DNA from: Streptomyces sp. CB00455
Lineage (GTDB): Bacteria; Actinomycetota; Actinomycetes; Streptomycetales; Streptomycetaceae
DNA length: 64,000 bases
Assembly (NCBI RefSeq): GCF_001905445.1
Contig: NZ_LIVQ01000005.1
Location: 448,756-512,755, forward strand
Direction: 5' to 3'
The notes under the pieces were generated by a model. The model did not search any database and was not told the origin of the DNA. It was given only the letters and a program-made list of their open reading frames with translations. A program made the translations under genes and the position numbers. Shown here one piece after another: positions 17,606 through 26,480 of this stretch. Position 1 is the first letter of the stretch; each line of letters begins with the position of its first letter.

Positions 17606-17903
17606 CGGGACCGGCCCCCGCCCCGGGACCGACCGGACGGGGCCGACCGTACCCGTCTGCACCGGGCGGGCCGGGCGGGACCGGGCAGAACCGAGCCGGA
17701 CCGGCCGGGACCGGGCAGGACCGGCCAGGAACAGGCAGAACCGACCCGGACCGGTTGGGACCGGGCAGAACCGGGCCGAGCGGGCGGTTCGGACCGCGGG
17801 GTCGGGCCTCGGATCCGGCTTTCACACCGGGTTCACCGCACTCACAGCCGATTCATACGGAACTACGAGGTCCGGACACAGGTTCGCCGGGCAGGCTCGA
17901 AAC

Positions 17904-18692
17904 ATGATCCGCCGCATCCTCACCCAGCCCCGTGCAGCCGGCCGCCCCCGGGCCCGCGCCCGGCGGGCGTCCAGGATCCTGCCGACGCTGGCCGCCATGG
18001 CCGCGCTGGTCAGCGTGGACCTGCCCGACGCCGCGGCCGGGCCGCCGCTCGGCGTCACCACACGGGCGGCGCCCGGCACGGCGGCGGACCGGGTCGGCGC
18101 GCTCTTCGCCGGAGGGCTGGGCGAGGGGCACTTCTGCACCGCCGCGGTGGTGCACAGCGACGACCGTGACGTGATCGCCACGGCTGCGCACTGCCTGGAG
18201 GAGCCGGGCACCACCGTCTTCGCGCCGGGTTACCGCAACGGCGAGGCTCCGTACGGCGTGTGGAAGGTCACCGGCGTGCACCTCGCACCGGGATGGACGG
18301 ACGCTGCGGACCCGGACGACGACATCGCCTTCGCGACGGTGGTCGCGGCGGACGGCGCGCAGTCGGCCCGTGTCGAGGACCTGGTGGGCGGATTCCCGGT
18401 CGCCGCCGAACAGCCCTCCGACGCCACCGTGACGGTCATCGGCTACCCGCGCAGCGAGGAGGCACCGCTGCGCTGCACCAACGCCACCGCCCCCTTCTCG
18501 GCGACCCAGCGCCGCATCGACTGCCCGGACCTCAGCGGCGGCACGAGCGGCAGCCCCTGGCTGGTGGACGGCGCGCTGGCGGGTGTGCTCGGCGGCTACG
18601 AGGGCGGCGGCGCCGTGCCGGAGGTCTCCTACAGCGCGGTGATGGGCGACCAGGCGGTGGAGCTCTACCGCGAGGCATCCGTCAGCGACTGA
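17904..18692 (+). CDS. Secreted trypsin-like serine protease
   Basis: 262 residues. An N-terminal Arg-rich stretch and hydrophobic core ending near AAAGPP form the signal peptide. The chymotrypsin-fold triad is complete: His96 in ATAAHC, Asp140 in DPDDDIAF, Ser217 in GGTSGSPW. Four cysteines (78, 97, 191, 207) could make two disulfides. The protein is short for the family but not truncated. Upstream (17640-17790) is a degenerate GGACCGGG-type repeat tract with no gene. Confidence 0.88.
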   Translation: MIRRILTQPRAAGRPRARARRASRILPTLAAMAALVSVDLPDAAAGPPLGVTTRAAPGTAADRVGALFAGGLGEGHFCTAAVVHSDDRDVIATAAHCLEEPGTTVFAPGYRNGEAPYGVWKVTGVHLAPGWTDAADPDDDIAFATVVAADGAQSARVEDLVGGFPVAAEQPSDATVTVIGYPRSEEAPLRCTNATAPFSATQRRIDCPDLSGGTSGSPWLVDGALAGVLGGYEGGGAVPEVSYSAVMGDQAVELYREASVSD

Positions 18693-18704
18693 CCCCGGCC
18701 ACGA

Positions 18705-19223
18705 CTACGCCGGCCCGGCGGCGGAGCCTTCGGAGGCGGGACCCGCCGGCCCGGCGGGCGGCTCGAACCAGGTCGGCTCGTCACGCAGGGCGCGGTGGAT
18801 GCGCTCCAGGGCGAAGCGGTTCAGCGGCGGCAGGGCGTCCGCCTCGAACCACGCCACCTCCAGCGACTCGCTGTCGTTCACCCGCGCCTCGCCGCCCGTG
18901 GCCCGGCAGCGGAAGGTGATGTCCTGGAACTGGCACACGTCCCCGTTGGGGTAGGTGATCGGCTCCAGCATCTGTACGAGGACCACCCGCTCGGGAACGC
19001 ACCGCACCGCCGTCTCCTCGTACACCTCGCGCACGGCGGTCTCGGCGGGCTGCTCCCCCGGCTCGGCTATGCCGCCGACCACGGACCACTCCCCCGTGTC
19101 GGAGCGGCGGCCGAGCAGCAGCCGGCCCCGGTCGTCGAGGACGATCGCCGTGACAGCGGGCAGCAGGAGCAGCCGGTGCCCGGCGGTGGCGCGGATCTCG
19201 CGGATGAAGTCGGGTGTGGTCAT
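18705..19223 (-). CDS. NUDIX hydrolase
   Basis: 172 residues. LLLLPAVTAIVLDDRGRLLLGRRSDTGEWSVVGG precedes a NUDIX box of the form G-x5-E-x7-REVYEETAV near residues 53-75. The arrangement (WSVVGGIAEPGEQPAETAVREVYEE) is like ADP-ribose or NTP pyrophosphohydrolases. It lies 9 bp upstream-side of the lnt stop on the same strand, that is, just downstream of lnt, and probably shares its transcript. It is convergent with the protease gene. Confidence 0.87.
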   Translation of the reverse strand: MTTPDFIREIRATAGHRLLLLPAVTAIVLDDRGRLLLGRRSDTGEWSVVGGIAEPGEQPAETAVREVYEETAVRCVPERVVLVQMLEPITYPNGDVCQFQDITFRCRATGGEARVNDSESLEVAWFEADALPPLNRFALERIHRALRDEPTWFEPPAGPAGPASEGSAAGPA

Positions 19224-19232
19224 CCCCCGACC

Positions 19233-20873
19233 CTATGAGGTCGCGGCGCCGGCTCCCGACCAGGTCCGGCGGGCACGCATCCGCCGCGCCAGGACCAGGG
19301 CGAATCCGCCCGCGGCGACGGCTAGCAGCGCGTACTCCGGCAGCGGTCCCAGGACCGTGGCCGGGGTGCGGCCGGAGCGCAGCGGGATCTCGGCGACCAG
19401 GGCGTCCGCGGTGAACATCTTCGTCTGCTGCGCGACCGTTCCGTCGGGGCGGATCACCGCGCTCACCCCGCTGGTGACGGGCACCAGGACGGTCCTGCTG
19501 TGCTCGACGGCCCGGACCCGGTCCATGGCGAGCTGCTGGTAGGTCATCTGGGTCCGGCCGAAGGTGGCGTTGTTGCTCGGTACGGCGATGACCTGGGCTC
19601 CGTCGCGGACGGTGGAGCGGACGGCGTCGTCGAAGGCGGCCTCGAAGCAGGTGACCATGCCCACGCCGCTCCCGGCCATGTCGAAGACGCCGGGGTCCTT
19701 GCCGGGGCCGAAGTCGCGGCGCACGCGGTCCACGTCGGAGCTGAAGAGCCGGACGAAGGAGCGCATCGGGATGCGCTCGCCGAAGGGCTGGATCTTGCGC
19801 TTGTCGTACGTCGCGGTCGGACCCTTCACCGGGTCCCACAGGATCATCGTGTTGCGCAGCGGGCCGGTCTCGGGAGCCACGACGGCGCCGATGGCGACGG
19901 GCACGCCGATGGTCTTGACGGCCTTGTCGATGACGGCGTAGGCGTCGGGTTCGGAGTACGGGTCGAGGTCGGAGGAGTTCTCCGGCCAGACGACGAAGTC
20001 GGGTTCGGGGACCCGGCCGGCCTTGACGTCCTCGGCGAGTTCGACCGTGCGCTTGACGTGGTTGTCGAGGACCTGTCGGCGCTGGGAGTTGAAGTCGAGG
20101 CCGAGGCGGGGCACGTTGCCCTGGATGACGGCGGCCACGACGGTGCCGTCCTCGGCCGCGCCGGAGACCACCGGGCGGGCGGCGAGGCCGGCGCCGATGG
20201 GGGCGACGACGGTGAGGGCGGCCACCGCGGCGGCGGCGCGGCGCGGGTGGCGGCCGGCGGTGCGCAGGGCTGCGCAGAGGCCGAACCCGCAGAGCGCGAC
20301 GGCGAAGGACAGCAGCGGGGTGCCGCCGAGGGCGGCGAGCGGGGTGAAGACGCCGTCGGCCTGGCCGAAGGCGAGCTTGCCCCAGGGGAAGCCGCCGAAG
20401 GGGGCCCGCGCGCGCAGCCCCTCGCCCGCGACCCAGACCGCGGCGGCGAACAGCGGCCAGGCCGGGAGCCGGCTGACGAGGGCGATGCCGAGGCCGGTGA
20501 GGGCGATGAAGAGGGCTTCGACGGCGGCCAGCGCCAGCCAGGGCACCGGCCCGACCTCCTCCCCCGTCCACACGAGGAGCGGCAGCAGGTAGCCGAGCCC
20601 GGCGAGGAAACCGAGGCCGAAACCGGCCCGGGCCCGGCGGCCGTGGAGGCAGCCCGCGAGCAGCGCGAGGGCGAGGGGGGCCAGCCACCACAGCGGCCGG
20701 GGCGGGAAGCTGAGGTAGAGCAGCACACCGGCCAGGGCGGCCAGCGCGGCGCGCACCGGCAGGCCGCGCCGCCGCCCGGCGGTGACGGCGGGGGACGCCA
20801 CGGCCCCGGTCGGGGCTCCTGCGTCGGGCTGCGCGGGCTCGTTCCCGGCCTCGCGGGTGACACTGCTGCTCAT
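19233..20873 (-). CDS. lnt: Apolipoprotein N-acyltransferase
   Basis: 546 residues. Residues about 38-235 contain the membrane helices, including WWLAPLALALLAG and PFGGFPWGKLAFGQ. Residues about 240-510 form the nitrilase-like domain with the Glu-Lys-Cys triad: Glu298 in VVWPENSS, Lys358 in YDKRKIQPFGERIP, Cys409 in VTCFEAAF. It adds the third acyl chain to the N-terminal cysteine of lipoproteins on the outer face of the membrane; ModA in this window would be one substrate. The C-terminus has a last helix and a basic tail. No clear ribosome-binding site precedes the ATG at 20873. Confidence 0.93.
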   Translation of the reverse strand: MSSSVTREAGNEPAQPDAGAPTGAVASPAVTAGRRRGLPVRAALAALAGVLLYLSFPPRPLWWLAPLALALLAGCLHGRRARAGFGLGFLAGLGYLLPLLVWTGEEVGPVPWLALAAVEALFIALTGLGIALVSRLPAWPLFAAAVWVAGEGLRARAPFGGFPWGKLAFGQADGVFTPLAALGGTPLLSFAVALCGFGLCAALRTAGRHPRRAAAAVAALTVVAPIGAGLAARPVVSGAAEDGTVVAAVIQGNVPRLGLDFNSQRRQVLDNHVKRTVELAEDVKAGRVPEPDFVVWPENSSDLDPYSEPDAYAVIDKAVKTIGVPVAIGAVVAPETGPLRNTMILWDPVKGPTATYDKRKIQPFGERIPMRSFVRLFSSDVDRVRRDFGPGKDPGVFDMAGSGVGMVTCFEAAFDDAVRSTVRDGAQVIAVPSNNATFGRTQMTYQQLAMDRVRAVEHSRTVLVPVTSGVSAVIRPDGTVAQQTKMFTADALVAEIPLRSGRTPATVLGPLPEYALLAVAAGGFALVLARRMRARRTWSGAGAATS

Positions 20874-21090
20874 CTGGCGGAGTGTACGTCCCCGGGCGCC
20901 GAGAGCCGGTAAGGACCTGGGCCGTCCAGGCGTCCGTGCTGGATCGCGCCGGCCGGGCCCGCGTCGTCCGGCGCCGGGCAGCGCGGGGCGGAGGGGTCGT
21001 CACCCGGGTACGGGAGGCAGCGGGACGCCCCGACGACGCGGAGCGGTGCGGCGCCGGGCAGCGCGGGCCGGGCGGGATGTGACGACAGGG

Positions 21091-21606
21091 CTAACGCGCC
21101 AGCGCCCGCAGGTGGGTGCGGATGACCCGGACGGCGTTCTCGGCGTCGTCGACGGTGACCGTGAAGACCTTGCCGTCGCCGAGCTTCAGGGCCAGGCCCT
21201 CGCCGCGCCGGACGATGACCGCGGTGCCCTTCTCGGGGCGCCAGCGGTATCCCCAGCCGCCCCACTGCTGCGGGGTGATGCGGGGGAGGAACTCGGCGGA
21301 GGTCACCTCCGCGAGGTGGATCCTGCGCCGCGGCAGCCCCATGTGGCCGCAGCGGACCTCCAGGGCTTCGGCGTCGACCGTCACGGCGACGTGGACGAAC
21401 GCCAGGGTGCCGTAGAGGATGAGCAGTCCGGCGGCCAGGCAGCCGATCACGGACATCAGCAGCGGGGCCGTGCCGGCGGTCCAGGTGCTGTCGACGGCGA
21501 GTTCGACGCCGAGCGCCAGACAGGCCGCACCGGCCGCCGCCAGCAGCCACTGCACGCGGTTGGAGGCCCGGCCCGTCCACAGCGGGCCCGGGGGGTGACC
21601 GGTCAT
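21091..21606 (-). CDS. Membrane protein with C-terminal PH-like domain
   Basis: 171 residues from the ATG at 21606 (MTGHPPGPLW). A longer opening to 21744 would cross the divergent VOC promoter and start, so it was rejected. Two membrane helices (about 20-40 and 48-72) are followed by a roughly 95-residue domain with FVHVAVTVDAEALEVRCG, IHLAEVTSAEFLP and VTVDDAENAVRVIRTHL, a pattern typical of bacterial PH-like domains found after two helices. No function is known. Divergent from the VOC gene. Confidence 0.7.
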   Translation of the reverse strand: MTGHPPGPLWTGRASNRVQWLLAAAGAACLALGVELAVDSTWTAGTAPLLMSVIGCLAAGLLILYGTLAFVHVAVTVDAEALEVRCGHMGLPRRRIHLAEVTSAEFLPRITPQQWGGWGYRWRPEKGTAVIVRRGEGLALKLGDGKVFTVTVDDAENAVRVIRTHLRALAR

Positions 21607-21689
21607 GAGTAGCAGCGTACTCACGTTCCGCAGGGCTGCCACCGCCTCGCGTCCACCCGGCTCACGGCGCGTCCGCCCGCGGCGGGCCC

Positions 21690-21720
21690 TTGACCTCAAC
21701 CAAACTTCGGGTTTTACGGT
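21690..21720 (+). promoter_or_regulatory. MerR-type promoter (19-bp spacer) of the VOC gene
   Basis: TTGACC at 21690-21695 and TACGGT at 21715-21720 are separated by 19 bp, the over-long spacing of promoters activated by MerR-family proteins. The spacer holds an imperfect inverted repeat (ACCTCAACC / CTTCGGGTT) centred between the boxes, as expected of a MerR/SoxR-type operator. The start codon lies 8 bases after the -10 box, so the transcript would be leaderless. Confidence 0.55.
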
Positions 21721-21727
21721 CGTGGAC

Positions 21728-22195
21728 ATGACGACACCTGACACAGTCCAGATCGTTCCCGTCCGCTACCGCACCGCCGTGGTGCCGCACATCATGGTGG
21801 CCGACGCCGACGCCGCGATCGCCTTCTACGCGAAGGCGTTCGGCGCGGTCGAGGAGTTCCGGCTCGACCGCCCGGAGGGCGGCGGGGTGCTGCACGCCGA
21901 GATCCGGATCGGCGAGGCCGTCCTGATGCTCGGCGACACCTCCGACGGGCCGTTCACCGCCCCCACGGAGCTGGGCGGCACCTCGGTGGCGCTGCACGTG
22001 TTCGTACCCGACGTGGACGCCCTCGCCCGGAGGGCGGTGGCGGCCGGGGCGGAGCTGCTACAGGAGCCGGCGGACCAGTTCCACGGCGACCGGACCACCA
22101 TCCTGCGCGACCCCTCGGGCCATGTGTGGGTGTTCCTGACCCACCGGGAGGACCTGTCGGGGGAGGAACTGGAGGGACGCCTGGCCGGGGCGTAG
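21728..22195 (+). CDS. VOC (glyoxalase/bleomycin resistance) family protein
   Basis: 155 residues from the ATG at 21728. The PhnB/YcgG-like order is clear: VVPHIMVADADAAIAFYAKAFGAVE (first beta-alpha-beta-beta-beta module) and VALHVFVPDVDALARRAVAAGAE ... RTTILRDPSGHVWVF (second). Metal ligands would include the Glu of HAEIRIG and the His/Glu positions of the fold, but the substrate cannot be inferred. It may be a stress-inducible gene given its MerR-type promoter. Confidence 0.88.
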   Translation: MTTPDTVQIVPVRYRTAVVPHIMVADADAAIAFYAKAFGAVEEFRLDRPEGGGVLHAEIRIGEAVLMLGDTSDGPFTAPTELGGTSVALHVFVPDVDALARRAVAAGAELLQEPADQFHGDRTTILRDPSGHVWVFLTHREDLSGEELEGRLAGA

Positions 22196-22492
22196 GACTC
22201 GGCGGTGGTGACGCCGCCCCGGTGACCGCACAGGATGCACCGTGACCACGCGGATCGAGCGGGCCGCGGGCGCCGTACCGGGCCCGGCGGCGGGTGACGC
22301 CCTCGGCGCCCCGCCCGGCACCCGGACCTGGCCGCCCGGCGGCGACCGGGAAAACCCTCAGACGGTGCGTCGCGTCCGTGACCAGGGGGAGGCGGGCCGG
22401 TGGCGGGACCGGCTACGGCGCTCGGAACCGCACCGCTCACGGGGCACGGCCGGCGACGACCCCGACCAGGGTGGACGGCGGCCCACCGGAGG

Positions 22493-23284
22493 TCAGCCGA
22501 CGACCGCACCTTCGCCGGCGAGCAGCCGGCCCTCCGCGTAGGCGAGGGCGGCGGCGGGCAGGGTCCCGGGACGGCCGCTGCGAAGGACGGTCAGACCGCC
22601 GGTCCGGGGCAGGGCGGGCTCGGCCCGGGCGCCGAGCCGGCGCAGCGCCTGGACGGCGACGGGCTCGGCGGAGCCGTGGAAGACGAGCTCGGCCCCGTGC
22701 GTCCGCGCGGCCAGGGCCTGCCGGATGGAGGTCTCGACCAGCTCGTAGTGCGTGCAGCCGAGCACCACGTCGGTGACGTCGGACGGGGTGAGGGCGGCGG
22801 CCGCGGCGACGGCTGCCGTCACGGCGGCGTCGTCGCCGGCCTCGACCGCGTCGGCGAGCCCGGGGCAGGGCACCTCGGTGACGCGGACCCCGGCGGCGAA
22901 CTCCCGGATCAGGCCGCGCTGGTACGGGCTGCCGGTGGTCGCGGGGGTGGCCCAGATCGCCACGCGTCCGCCGGCGGCCGCGGCGGGCTTGATGGCCGGG
23001 ACGGTCCCGATGACGGGGATCCCCGGTTCGAGCTCGGCCCGCAGGGCGGGCAGGCTGTGCACCGAGGCGGTGTTGCAGGCCACGATCAGCGCGTCGGGAC
23101 CGTGCGCGGCGGCGGCCCGGGCGACGTCGAGCGCCCGCCCGGTGAGGTCGGCGGGCGTCCGCGGACCCCAGGGCATTCCGTCGGGGTCGGAGGACAGGAC
23201 CAACTCCGCGTCCGGCCGCAGCCGCCGCACTGCCGCAGCCGCCGCGAGGAGGCCGATTCCGGAGTCCATGAGCGCGATCTTCAC
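22493..23284 (-). CDS. Aspartate/glutamate racemase family protein (MurI-like)
   Basis: 263 residues. MKIALMDSGIGLLAA is the N-terminal Asp-Ser motif of glutamate racemases, and both catalytic cysteines are present, in ALIVACNTASV (about residue 70) and VVLGCTHYELV (about residue 175). The normal DSGxGGL is DSGIGLL here. It could interconvert L- and D-glutamate for peptidoglycan, but streptomycetes usually carry murI in a different context, so this may be a second paralogue with another amino acid substrate. The 297 bp upstream of the divergent VOC stop (22196-22492) show no gene. Confidence 0.8.
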   Translation of the reverse strand: MKIALMDSGIGLLAAAAAVRRLRPDAELVLSSDPDGMPWGPRTPADLTGRALDVARAAAAHGPDALIVACNTASVHSLPALRAELEPGIPVIGTVPAIKPAAAAGGRVAIWATPATTGSPYQRGLIREFAAGVRVTEVPCPGLADAVEAGDDAAVTAAVAAAAALTPSDVTDVVLGCTHYELVETSIRQALAARTHGAELVFHGSAEPVAVQALRRLGARAEPALPRTGGLTVLRSGRPGTLPAAALAYAEGRLLAGEGAVVG

Positions 23285-23462
23285 CCGCTCACCTTAGTCG
23301 ACACCCCCCGCCCGCCCCCGTCCACCCGCCTCCGGGACGGCGCACCCGCACCCGAAGGAGCGCCCCCGGGGGGGCGGGGCGCCGCCCCCCACCCGGCCCG
23401 TGGCGGCGCACCCGGTGGAGCGGGTGCGGGACACGCCGGTCCGGGAGCGGCACACTGCCGCC

Positions 23463-24641
23463 ATGGGCCTCCTCACCGCCGCCTGCGCGGCCTTCGCCTC
23501 CCTCGCCGCCTGGCTGTGGCTCACCCTCGCCCAGGGCATGTTCTGGCGCACCGACGTCCGCCTCCCCCCGCGTACGGCCCCCGCCCACTGGCCCTCGGTC
23601 GCCATCGTCGTCCCCGCCCGGGACGAGGCCGAGGTGCTGCCCCGCAGCCTGCCCTCCCTGATCGCCCAGGACTATCCCGGCGAAGCCGAAATCATCCTGG
23701 TCGACGACGGCAGCACGGACGGGACCGGCGCCCTGGCCCTGCGCCTCGCCCGCGCGCACCCCGGGCTCCCGCTCACCGTCACCTCCCCCGGCGACCCGGC
23801 CCCCGGCTGGACCGGCAAGCTCTGGGCCCTGCGCCACGGCATCGCGCTCGCCCGCACCGCGCACCCCGCCGAGCCCGACTACCTCCTCCTCACCGACGCC
23901 GACATCGCGCACGAGCCCGACAGCCTGCGCGAACTCGTCTCCGCCGCCACCTCCGCCGGCCTCGACCTCGTCTCCCAGATGGCCCGCCTGCGCACCGCCG
24001 GCCCGTGGGAGCGCCTCGTCGTACCCGCCTTCGTGTACTTCTTCGCCCAGCTGTACCCCTTCCGCCGGATCAACCGCCCCGGTGCCCGCACGGCCGCGGC
24101 CGCCGGCGGCTGCGTCCTGCTGCGCACCGAGGCCGCCCTGCGCGCGGGGGTCCCCGACTCCATCCGGCAGGCCGTCATCGACGACGTCTCGCTCGCGCGC
24201 GCGGTCCAGCGCTCGGGGGGCCGGATCTGGCTCGGACTGGCGGAGCGGGTCGACAGCGTGCGCCCGTACCCCGTCCTCGGCGACCTGTGGCGGATGGTCT
24301 CGCGCAGCGCCTACGCGCAACTGCGCCACCAGCCACTCCTGCTGGCCGGGACGGTCGCGGGGCTGGCGCTCGTCTACCTCGTCCCCCCGGCCGCCCTCCT
24401 CGGAGGGCTCGCGACGGGGCATCCGGCCATCGCGTCGGCGGGCGGTGCGGCCTGGCTGCTGATGACGGGCACCTACCTGCCGATGATCCGGTACTACCGG
24501 CAGCCCGCCGCGCTCGCGCCACTGCTTCCGTTCACCGCGCTGCTGTACCTCCTGATGACCGTCGACTCGGCCGTCCAGCACTACCGGGGGCGCGGCGCGG
24601 CATGGAAGGGGCGGACCTATGCCCGTCCTAGCGACGCCTGA
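23463..24641 (+). CDS. HpnB-like membrane glycosyltransferase (GT2)
   Basis: 392 residues from the ATG at 23463. One N-terminal helix, then a GT-A domain: SVAIVVPARDEAEVLPRSL, ILVDDGSTDGT, and the DxD-type LLTDADIAH motif near residue 150, followed by AGGCVLLRTEAAL and DDVSLARAV (catalytic base motif). Three to four C-terminal helices complete it. The full pattern (PGDPAPGWTGKLWALRHG) matches hopene-associated glycosyltransferase HpnB, but no hopanoid gene is nearby, so the substrate lipid is uncertain. Confidence 0.85.
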   Translation: MGLLTAACAAFASLAAWLWLTLAQGMFWRTDVRLPPRTAPAHWPSVAIVVPARDEAEVLPRSLPSLIAQDYPGEAEIILVDDGSTDGTGALALRLARAHPGLPLTVTSPGDPAPGWTGKLWALRHGIALARTAHPAEPDYLLLTDADIAHEPDSLRELVSAATSAGLDLVSQMARLRTAGPWERLVVPAFVYFFAQLYPFRRINRPGARTAAAAGGCVLLRTEAALRAGVPDSIRQAVIDDVSLARAVQRSGGRIWLGLAERVDSVRPYPVLGDLWRMVSRSAYAQLRHQPLLLAGTVAGLALVYLVPPAALLGGLATGHPAIASAGGAAWLLMTGTYLPMIRYYRQPAALAPLLPFTALLYLLMTVDSAVQHYRGRGAAWKGRTYARPSDA

Positions 24642-24800
24642 AACCGCGAACTGCCCCCCGCAGCAGCGTCATCCGAGGTCACCGACTTGTGACTGAGCGT
24701 CAGGGGCAAGTAGGTGCACAGGCCAACCGGTGAGTACGAGTGGGACAACCCGGGGTGGAAGCGGCGAATCGTGCACGTGAACGTCCGACGAAAGCCGTGA

Positions 24801-24828
24801 CCCTGACCTGCGAATATGCAGGTCAGGG
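24801..24828. promoter_or_regulatory. Perfect 11-bp inverted repeat, terminator stem or operator
   Basis: CCCTGACCTGC and GCAGGTCAGGG flank the loop GAATAT. It lies 160 bp after the HpnB-like gene and 58 bp before the DUF6643 gene. There is no T-tract, so it could be a terminator stem of the Streptomyces kind or a regulator site for the downstream gene. Confidence 0.5.
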
Positions 24829-24873
24829 CGGTGTTGGCGACACCTCACTATGGACCCGGTGAAGTCGTGGGCT

Positions 24874-24879
24874 TAACTT
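24874..24879 (+). promoter_or_regulatory. Putative -10 element of a leaderless DUF6643 transcript
   Basis: TAACTT ends seven bases before the ATG at 24887 and no ribosome-binding site can be fitted in between, so the message is probably leaderless. Confidence 0.45.
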
Positions 24880-24886
24880 AGGTCCC

Positions 24887-25393
24887 ATGACCTCCCCCCG
24901 CTCCACTTATGGCGGCGGTTACTATTCCGCGCCCTCCTTCCCGGAGACCCCCATCTACGACTCCCTCGTCGCCGAACGGGGCACTCCGCAGATCGCCCCG
25001 ATCCGCGTCCCGGCCGCCTACGACACCCCGGGCAACGGCTACTCCAGCGGCGGGTACCTGCCCGCCCTCGCGTCGGCGATGCCCGCCCTTCCGCCGGCGC
25101 CGCAGCAGCAGCAAGCACCGGCCTACGGGTACCCCTACCAGCAGCAGGCCGCGCCGCAGCCGATGCCGCTGCAGCACGCGCCCGCCCCCTACATCCCGCA
25201 GCAGCAGCCGATGGCCGCCCGCGCGGGGTACGCGCCCCAGCCCCAGCCGCAGCAGCCCCGCCCGGTGGCCACGGCCGGCGGGTACGAGGCGATGCGTCCG
25301 GCCACACCCCGCCCGATGGCGGCTCCGGCGCCCGTACCGGCCGCCACCTACGAGGACCCGTACGGCCGTCCGTACCAGGGGCGCGGCTACTGA
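24887..25393 (+). CDS. DUF6643 family Gln/Pro/Ala-rich protein
   Basis: 168 residues. The first 45 residues (MTSPRSTYGGGYYSAPSFPE, then TPIYDSLVAERGTPQIAPIRVPAAYD) are conserved in Streptomyces as I recall; the rest is low complexity, rich in Gln, Pro, Ala and Tyr, ending EDPYGRPYQGRGY. No signal peptide, no membrane helix, no enzymatic motif. Probably a disordered cytoplasmic protein; function unknown. The start is fixed by the leaderless promoter geometry. Confidence 0.8.
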   Translation: MTSPRSTYGGGYYSAPSFPETPIYDSLVAERGTPQIAPIRVPAAYDTPGNGYSSGGYLPALASAMPALPPAPQQQQAPAYGYPYQQQAAPQPMPLQHAPAPYIPQQQPMAARAGYAPQPQPQQPRPVATAGGYEAMRPATPRPMAAPAPVPAATYEDPYGRPYQGRGY

Positions 25394-25449
25394 CCGGGAG
25401 CGCGGATACCCGCCGGGGCGGTCGCGGGGGCTGCTGGCAGGATGCCCCC

Positions 25450-26274
25450 ATGTCGAACTTGCATGTCCAGGCGCTCCACGTCCATCCCGTCAAGTCGCTG
25501 GCGGGGAGCGCTCCCGACGAGGCGGCGGTGGAGCCCTGGGGCCTGTCCGGGGACCGGCGGTGGGCGCTGGTCGACGCCGGGGGCACGGTCATCACCCAGC
25601 GCCAGCAGCCACGCCTCGCGCTGGCTTCGGCGCGCCCGCTGGACGGCGGCCGGATCGCGCTGTCGGCGCCCGGCATGGCCGAACTGGTCGTGGACGTACC
25701 CGGACCGGCGCTGCTGGAGCCGGTCGTCCTGTTCGGGAAGAAGATCGAGACCGTGGCGGCGGCGAGCGCCGCGACCGAGTGGTTCAGCGCCTACCTTGGG
25801 GTGGCGGCGCGCCTGGTGCACATGGACGACCCGGCCGTACGGCGTCCGGTGGACCCGCACTACGCGCTGCCCGGCGAGACCGTGAGCCTCGCCGACGCCT
25901 ACCCGCTGCTGGTCGCCACCCTCGCGTCGCTGGACGCGCTCAACTCCCTCATCGCCCGGGGGGACCACCCGGCGGAGGGCCCGCTGCCGATGAACCGCTT
26001 CCGGCCCAACGTGGTGGTCGCGGGGGCGCGGCCCTGGGCCGAGGACGACTGGCGGCTCATCGCGATCGGCGACGCCGTCTTTCGCGGGGTCCGGGAATGC
26101 GGGCGGTGCGTCGTCACCACCACCGACCAGACGACGGCCGCGCGGGGCAAGGAGCCGCTGAAGACGCTGGCCCGGCACCGGCGGATCGGCACGTCGCTGG
26201 CGTTCGGACGCCAGCTCGTGCCGGTACGGCTCGGGACGGTGCGCGTCGGCGACGAGGTGCGCGTGCTGGAATGA
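25450..26274 (+). CDS. MOSC domain protein (YiiM/mARC-like)
   Basis: 274 residues. The N-terminal beta-barrel domain (LHVHPVKSLAGSAPDEAAVEPWGLSGDRRWALVD) is followed by the MOSC domain, with MNRFRPNVVVAG and the conserved FRGVRECGRCVVTTTDQ carrying the cysteine that binds the molybdenum cofactor or sulfur. Eukaryotic mARC and bacterial YcbX of this architecture reduce N-hydroxylated bases. A redox partner (2Fe-2S ferredoxin domain) is not present. Its relation to the molybdate transporter in this window is functional at most. Confidence 0.88.
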   Translation: MSNLHVQALHVHPVKSLAGSAPDEAAVEPWGLSGDRRWALVDAGGTVITQRQQPRLALASARPLDGGRIALSAPGMAELVVDVPGPALLEPVVLFGKKIETVAAASAATEWFSAYLGVAARLVHMDDPAVRRPVDPHYALPGETVSLADAYPLLVATLASLDALNSLIARGDHPAEGPLPMNRFRPNVVVAGARPWAEDDWRLIAIGDAVFRGVRECGRCVVTTTDQTTAARGKEPLKTLARHRRIGTSLAFGRQLVPVRLGTVRVGDEVRVLE

Positions 26275-26480
26275 CACCTTCGGGGGGCTGTGCGCCCGAG
26301 CTGGAACCAACCGGTGCGACCACGCCGTTGGATCAGTCGGGACCCGTGGGCACCCGCGCCGGCGACGACACCGGACCGGGTGGCACTTGTCCCCCGTGCC
26401 CCGGCATGCGCGTCCCCGGGGCATGCGGGAGGCTTGGACGCAAAGGCAGGCGGAAACTGGCGGACAGGGGGAGCCGGACC

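Noticed and set aside
17640..17790. Regulatory array upstream of the serine protease
   Set aside because: GGACCGGG-like words are degenerate and unevenly spaced, and they also face the end of the previous gene; no defined operator pattern.
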